NCBI RefSeq assembly: GCF_029867415.1
Contig: NW_026705566.1
Span: 248,001-312,000 of the forward strand
DNA length: 64,000 nucleotides
Source: Vicia villosa
Taxonomy: Eukaryota; Streptophyta; Magnoliopsida; Fabales; Fabaceae
Direction: 5' to 3'
How positions within the stretch are numbered: the stretch's first letter is position 1; every line of letters starts with the position of its first letter. The translations under genes and the position numbers were made by a program. Positions 58,698-64,000 of the stretch are shown here, piece by piece. A model generated the notes under the pieces. It was not told the DNA's origin. It saw only the letters and a list, made by a program, of their open reading frames with translations, and did not search any database.

Positions 58698-59862
58698 GAT
58701 GCTGAAATAAACAGCGAGGAAGGATAAGAAACCTGTTATGGAAACCTATTATGCGATGTTATGAATGCAAATGCAATGTTTTCAAGGATCTTTAGGAAAT
58801 TCAGTTTGCGACATTTAGACATTGAATCAGTCACAGCTTCGTCTGAAGGATCTTGGCTTTTGTCCTTAGGCGTCATTCTTTGAGAATCAAGCTCACCATA
58901 TCGAGTGGATCATCGCCTCTGATTCAGGATACTTCTGGATTTGAAGGTACATGTCTAGAGGAAAATAAATCCTCTTGCCCCTTGATAGGTACTGAGTCTC
59001 TGAATTGGAAGGTATGTGACCAGAGGAAAATAAATCCTCTTGCCCCTTGATAGGAATTCAGTCCTTGATAAGAGCACCTGAAATTGTGCGCCCTAAATTC
59101 CTAAGATCCTTGAAAGGGTTAGTTAAATCATGTTATGCTTATGATGTCATGATGTCATGATGTTATGCGAATGCAATGCATCAGGCAAAGCGTAAGATAG
59201 TAAGGACGAGTGAGTCCCACAAGAAAAACCTGCAAGAAAACCAAAGGGTTAGTAGCAAGCACAGACAAATCGCACAAGTGTCCTTAGGTTTAAAGGCTTG
59301 CATGAAGTTTGTAGGTAAGTACCCTCCCCACTGAAGTTAAGTTGGTTCAACCTGTCCTATATAAAGATCGGGTTCTAGGGAGCTCATATCATTGACCTTT
59401 CTCGAAGGCGCTTATCTCAGTTCGGCAATCGAATCACCAACCGAGAAGGTCCTGAAAGTCCAGTCCATATGAGTGTAGCTTCGAGTATCAACCAACTTCA
59501 GTCGGAACCAAAGCCAGCCATCTCGCTACTTTCTAATAGGCCAAAGTCAAGTTCAACTAGGGTTCTAGGGGCAAATTAGTGCTTAATGACACCACGCAGT
59601 AGCAAAGTGTTTACTCAAGTCGGATCCCAAGGAACACCAGGACAAACCAATGTGCCACACTAACGATGGACACCATATCAACCACATCAGTATACGCTGT
59701 GCAGTCTCCTTGGTCTCATGCCATTTAACTAAGGTACTCAGATTCGGGTTAGGATCTTTCACACAAGTAAACCCAAACAGGCCCACAAATATAAAGCAAA
59801 CAAATCAAACAATTTTAAAGTGAATCCTAAACTTTAAGGTAACCTCTCTTTTTAATCAAAAG
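58698..59862 (-). other. 5' leader of right element, without ORF1
   Basis: These 1.2 kb lack any trace of ORF1, which would be expected here. The segment has a 65-bp direct duplication (58935-59064, sharing AGGAAAATAAATCCTCTTGC) and blocks conserved with the left-element leader near 59283-59345. Confidence 0.7.
58935..59064. repeat. 65-bp tandem duplication in right-element leader
   Basis: Units start at 58935 and 59000. Both contain AGGAAAATAAATCCTCTTGC followed by CCCTTGATAGG. Confidence 0.85.
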
Positions 59863-59864
59863 CA

Positions 59865-59882
59865 TCCCCAGCAGAGTCGCCA
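59865..59882 (-). promoter_or_regulatory. Primer binding site of right element
   Basis: The minus strand reads TGGCGACTCTGCTGGGGA, four bases (GAAC) after the LTR end, the same arrangement as at 31776-31793. Confidence 0.85.
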
Positions 59883-59886
59883 GTTC

Positions 59887-62800
59887 TGTAATACGGTGAA
59901 CTGACTTTTTTGAAATGTTGCGGATAGCAAGAGTCGCCACCGACTTTTATTTTATCCAATAAGAAAGGCTAAAAGAACAGAAAAAGACCTTTTAAAGATT
60001 TTGAGTTCGGGGGGTAACTTATACAAAGGGAAGGTGTAAGGCACCCTTTGCATCCATGGTTATCCATGGGCTCTTAATTGCTTAGCTCACTTTGTTTTCA
60101 AAATGTTTGAATTGTTTGAAAAGTAGTGTGTGAATAGAAATTTGAATAAGAAAAGATTTCGAAGAAGAACTTTAGGTTGTAAATAAGCGTAGTCTTTTTG
60201 AATTTTGATTTTGAAGAAGAGTGGAAAGAGTTTTGGATTTGAATTGAGCAAGCAATTAAAATTTACCTACCCTAAGTTTTGAAAGATTGTTCTTTTAGCT
60301 TTTCGGGCGAAAGGGTCTATCCATACCATGAGAGAGCAGGAAGTCTTTCAATTGGATGTTGAAGGGTCATCGAAGTTATCGTTCGCCACAAGACTGTCCC
60401 TTGCCATAAAGAGGGCAGGTAGTCTAAGGGAAGGATATAATAGTCATTTAATATTTTTAGGCATCATGCGAGGATACCTTAGCAATAGGACAATCATCTT
60501 ATTTTTTTGAGGCAGCATCGAGGGACTAGATGATTTTTATTCTTTAGGGCAACCTTGCTTTAGGTATCCTCGGAATCGAGGGACGTGACTATTTAGTACA
60601 ATTAGAGGCAACAGAATCATTAAGGCAACAGGCAACAAAGGCAACAAGGCAACAAGAGGAATTACCCTAAAGCTGTGTGTGTGTCACAATCACGTGAGTT
60701 CAGTTATGTTATTTATCTTGTAATTAGTGAGCTATGTTAATTCAAGGCTTGCACTCCCTAAGATTACTAACCACAACAGAGAGGTAAAACAGTTTAATAA
60801 TCCTACACTATTACAATAAACACCTGCGGGGACGGGGATTACAATAAAAACCTGTAGGGGAATGCGGAAATTAAAAGACGGAAAAATAAGAGGGATCAAT
60901 AATTAGTTTTAAACATCTTTGAACGCTTTGATCTTCCTCGATTGACTCTGAAAATTAAAAGAAAAATAGTAGGGAGTGAGTGTAGGAGAGATTCATTGAC
61001 AGTTGAAGCAAAACCTATTTTGGGCAAAAGAAGCAAAATAGAAATTAAAATGATATTTGAACAAAGAAAGAGTTAGAAACATAGCTTTTGATCTGATGGC
61101 ACGTGGCTGAAAGATCTTTGATTAACCCTGATAATTGGGCACAAAGAAGAAAAATGTTAGTGCATTAAAGATCTACAAACCTAATGGATTAATGCAACCA
61201 GATTAATAGAATAACTAAAGGTAAGGCAAACAGTACAAGGCAAACAAAAAGTTTTGAAGCAAGGGTAAACCCTGATTTTTTGGAAATGAGGTTTTTAGGA
61301 GAAAAACACTATGTTAATGGATGACATCTACCTAACAGTGATTAGTGGTCATGATGAAAAAAAACAGCTAAAATAAAATCATGGTTTAAAGCAAATGATT
61401 TAAACATGAAAAGTGAATAATTTAATATATTTAAGAATTAAGAAAAATCAAAAGTTCGATTAAAAAAAGTCATGAAAATATTTAAATAAAAGATGGTTTA
61501 AGTAATTTAAATAAAAATTTAGGATTAGAAAGGAAATAAATAATTAACAAAAAAGGTTATGTAATTAAAATAAATAAATAAATTGAAAAAATACGTAGCT
61601 GGGATTCATTGTGGATGACTTCTGAGTGTTCATGGTAGGCATGCGCTTTAGTCCTTCAGATGTTGCTTTAGTAAGTATCCAGTGGCTACTGATTGAAGGC
61701 ATACCGTAAATCCTCGCTAGTCGTGAATACCAGATCCCATGGGAAGTCTTTGTAAAAAATTAATTTGTCCAACCTGGGTATCGAACCCAGGCGTATTCAC
61801 TTCACAGCCTTCATCTCTTGCCAATTGTGTTGCGTTTTGTTGTTGAAACATAACCACCACACAAATATAATATATGAAAGTATTAATTAATGGAGAAAGT
61901 CAAAAGTAAACAAACCTGGCCCCACGTGTATGGACTGGGCGAATCAACGCTGAAGAGAGGGAGGAGACTTTTTGACTGTCCATTAAGGGCGCTCCACGCA
62001 CGAGGAGAAAGGAATTATAATTCTTGCCAGCCAATGAATTGACTTTAAACAGCCACGCGGTTCAACCCACTTTGTATCATTACTATTCATCTTCTTCCAC
62101 GCATTACCTGCGGATCCAGCCGTGGAAATTGCTGCAGAATTTCCTGCAGATAAACCTTCAATTTTTCTGGAATTTCAAAACTTGCAAAACCAATTTAAAC
62201 ACGCAAACGTAGCGACCCAGATTTACTAATTAACAAGCTAGGAATCCATTGGTGCCATCGGTTTGGCCATTTACAGCCTGCAAGTTGCAATACGAACAAG
62301 AAAATAGAATGTGCCCTAGCCATGGCAACGTGTGTTACGGGCTTCAAAGCTTTGCTTCAATGGTCCAAACCTGTCCTGAGAAGTCGATTGGGATCAATGA
62401 ATGGTCTTGAAACTGGCTGCAATTTGTTTTACAAAATGCCCTAGTTTTTGAGAATTTTTTGGAAGCTTTGAATCCTTATGCTCTAATCCAAATTTTGTCC
62501 CCTTGCAAAGCTGAATGGATGGGTATATATATGTGAAAGAATTAGGTCAATGGTTTAGGAAATATGTCATGTAATTTGGAGAAAAGAGTTTGATTGAAAA
62601 TTTTAATGATTTCTTTCTATTTTTGTCTCAATCTTGATTCAATATTTTCCAATCACATTCACCATGAATTTTTCATCAAAATAAGCATATTTGGATGATT
62701 GGATTTGATTGGAATCAAAGCAAATAAGATCTCTTACCAATTTTACTATTTTATATAATTAATTTATGATTTAAAATGATTAAAAACCATACAATAATTA

Positions 62801-63704
62801 ATAAAACAAGAAAAATAAAAAGGCTCTTGTTTTGGGGCGTGCATGGGCTTAGAATAATGATAGGATCAAAAGAATGTAAGCCCATTTGGAAATATTTGGA
62901 GTTTCGGTCTTTTTCTCTTCCTGCATGCCCTTGAAAATAGGTGAACTTGTACACCTTGCCATTTCCACATATTTCACCATTTCTTCAAGTTCTTGGACTT
63001 TTTAGAAACCTTGAGGAGTCTTCTAACCAATGTCTTTGGACTCATATCAAAATAATTTTCCATGCTCTTTGTATGCTCTTTTGAAAAAGATGACTTTTGG
63101 TTGACTTTCAAAAGGACCTATAATGTTTTGAGTCATATCTATCAAATGAAGCATTTTTGGACTTGGCTTGTGAGAGAAATTTTTTTCGAGAATCCAATTT
63201 CCATCCAAATGAGAATTGGATGGAAAATTTCTGATGTTCCATGTAGGAGTTATGGCTGGTCAAAATTCAGTTGACTTTCTCCTATGAAAACCCTAATTGA
63301 GGAACTTTTGAATTTGTTGATTTCTGATCTTTTCTTGATGAACTATGATCAATCCTTGATCAAATGGTGAATGATACTTAAAAATAAGTTTGTTGACAAA
63401 AAGTCAGGAGCTTTGACTGTACTTTGACCACAGTTGACTTTTTAGGTCAAACTAGTCGACTGTTGACTTTTTGAGCAATTGAGTGATCAATCCTTTGAAT
63501 TGAGGCCTGAATTTTGTCATGGAGATATTTTGAAATATCATAATCCATATGATATGCATTGGAGCCTTTGATCCATTTATTTTCTTCAGGAAACCACAAA
63601 CCCTAGTTCCTTGAGCCTTTATTTAGGATGGATATTTTTTAGTCTTAATCTTTGATATGAGTTTGAATAAGAGAAATAGTATGGGCAAATTTTGGGGTAT
63701 GACA
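59887..63704 (-). repeat. 5' LTR of right element (3818 bp)
   Basis: On the minus strand it starts TGTCATACCCCAAAATTTGCCC and ends ATTACA. The end nearest the primer site shares blocks with 31798 onward (GAGTCGCCACCGACTTTTAT; CCATGGTTATCCATGGGCTC), and both U3 regions share TTGACTTTTT and AAACCCTA motifs, but overall divergence is high and this LTR lacks the roughly 1.4-kb U3 block present at 35100-36460. A possible TATA element is near 62525-62533. It contains a tRNA-like segment at 61773-61835. Confidence 0.85.
61773..61835 (-). other. tRNA-like segment (possible SINE or tRNA relic)
   Basis: On the minus strand a perfect T-arm, CCTGG-GTTCGATAC-CCAGG, follows AATTGGCAAGAG, which looks like a D-loop. 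No acceptor stem can be formed, so it is not a functional tRNA. The GGTTCGATACC box would suit a Pol III B box of a tRNA-derived SINE. It has no evident counterpart in the other Ogre-like LTR. Confidence 0.4.
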
Positions 63705-64000
63705 AATTTCTAATGGCCTTAATCAATAGGCTATATGTACAAGCTTCCAAAATGTTTAAGAACACTGTTGATCAATCCCATAAGCATATTGATGGTTCCT
63801 CTTATAGTTTTAAGGTGTTTTATTAAATAGAGAGGTTAAAAAATTTTAGGTGAGAGGCTGCATTGCCTTTGTAATTTAGGAATTACTTTCATATCTTTTA
63901 CAAGACTCAGATCTCTTAAACATGGACCTGGCGGGCTTTCACACTTTTTCTCTTTCACAATCTTTGAAGCTTCAAGATTCGTTGCCTAATTCATCTATGT
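63705..64000. other. Flank with no recognised feature
   Basis: A/T-rich, no coding potential, and no match to the repeats described here. Confidence 0.5.

Larger units (their letters stand above)
36485..63704 (-). mobile_element. Right Ogre-like element, reduced to gag and UTRs, interrupted by copia dimer
   Basis: On the minus strand: LTR (63704 to 59887), primer site, leader, a broken gag, then directly 3' UTR-like sequence (57303 to 56521, continuing at 37082 to 36485 beyond the copia insertion), polypurine tract and the LTR at 31798-36484. Without the copia block the internal region is about 4 kb. ORF1, protease, RT, RNase H and integrase are absent. The flanking LTRs differ in length and sequence, so they are not an ordinary pair. 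It is either a non-autonomous Ogre relative or a recombination product. Confidence 0.75.

Noticed and set aside
61773..61835. Functional tRNA gene
   Set aside because: T-arm is perfect but there is no pairing acceptor stem and no clean anticodon arm.

Overview
The window is repeat-dominated plant nuclear DNA. I see no ordinary host gene. Very large Ty3/gypsy elements of the Ogre/Tat type (22.8 kb, with 5.15-kb LTRs, an extra ORF before gag, an intron before the reverse transcriptase and a second RNase H) lie next to SIRE/Maximus-type Ty1/copia sequence. This combination is typical of legumes, especially the Pisum/Vicia/Lathyrus/Lens group. The species cannot be named from the sequence alone.

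Layout, left to right. (1) 1-36484: an old, minus-strand Ogre-like element ('left element'). Its 3' end runs off the window and its LTR is at 31798-36484. It has ORF1, gag-protease, an intron, RT, two RNase H regions and an integrase, all carrying nonsense, frameshift or deletion lesions. (2) 6075-28869: a complete, young, plus-strand Ogre inserted into the gag gene of (1), with a 5-bp target duplication GCAGC. Its order is LTR, tRNA primer site, ORF1 (frameshifted), gag-protease (one in-frame stop), intron, an open RT-RNaseH-RNaseH-integrase frame, a structured 3' UTR, polypurine tract, LTR. (3) 36485-63704: a second old minus-strand Ogre-like element ('right element'), reduced to gag and untranslated regions. 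Its polypurine tract abuts the same LTR that serves the left element as 5' LTR. (4) 37083-56515: inside (3), a Ty1/copia tandem dimer (LTR-internal-LTR-internal-LTR, minus strand) bounded by a GTAAC duplication. Each unit has gag, protease and integrase sequence but no RT or RNase H, and instead carries a 991-codon ORF of unknown function. (5) 63705-64000: unassigned flank.

Inferred history: the right and left Ogre-like elements came to share an LTR, the copia unit inserted and is now a dimer, and the full-length Ogre inserted into the left element most recently. Its two LTRs differ at only three bases plus one homopolymer length in my reading.

The least expected structure is in untranslated parts of the young Ogre. 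Three tandem hairpins directly after the pol stop have stems that change by compensatory substitutions. A second hairpin family, with a six-base loop and CA/TG closing pairs, recurs eight times in the LTR and about six times in the 3' UTR, again with covarying stems. In both Ogre-like elements that keep the region, the gag-protease stop codon lies inside the predicted intron donor (G|TAA), and the predicted splice joins the two frames in the same phase.
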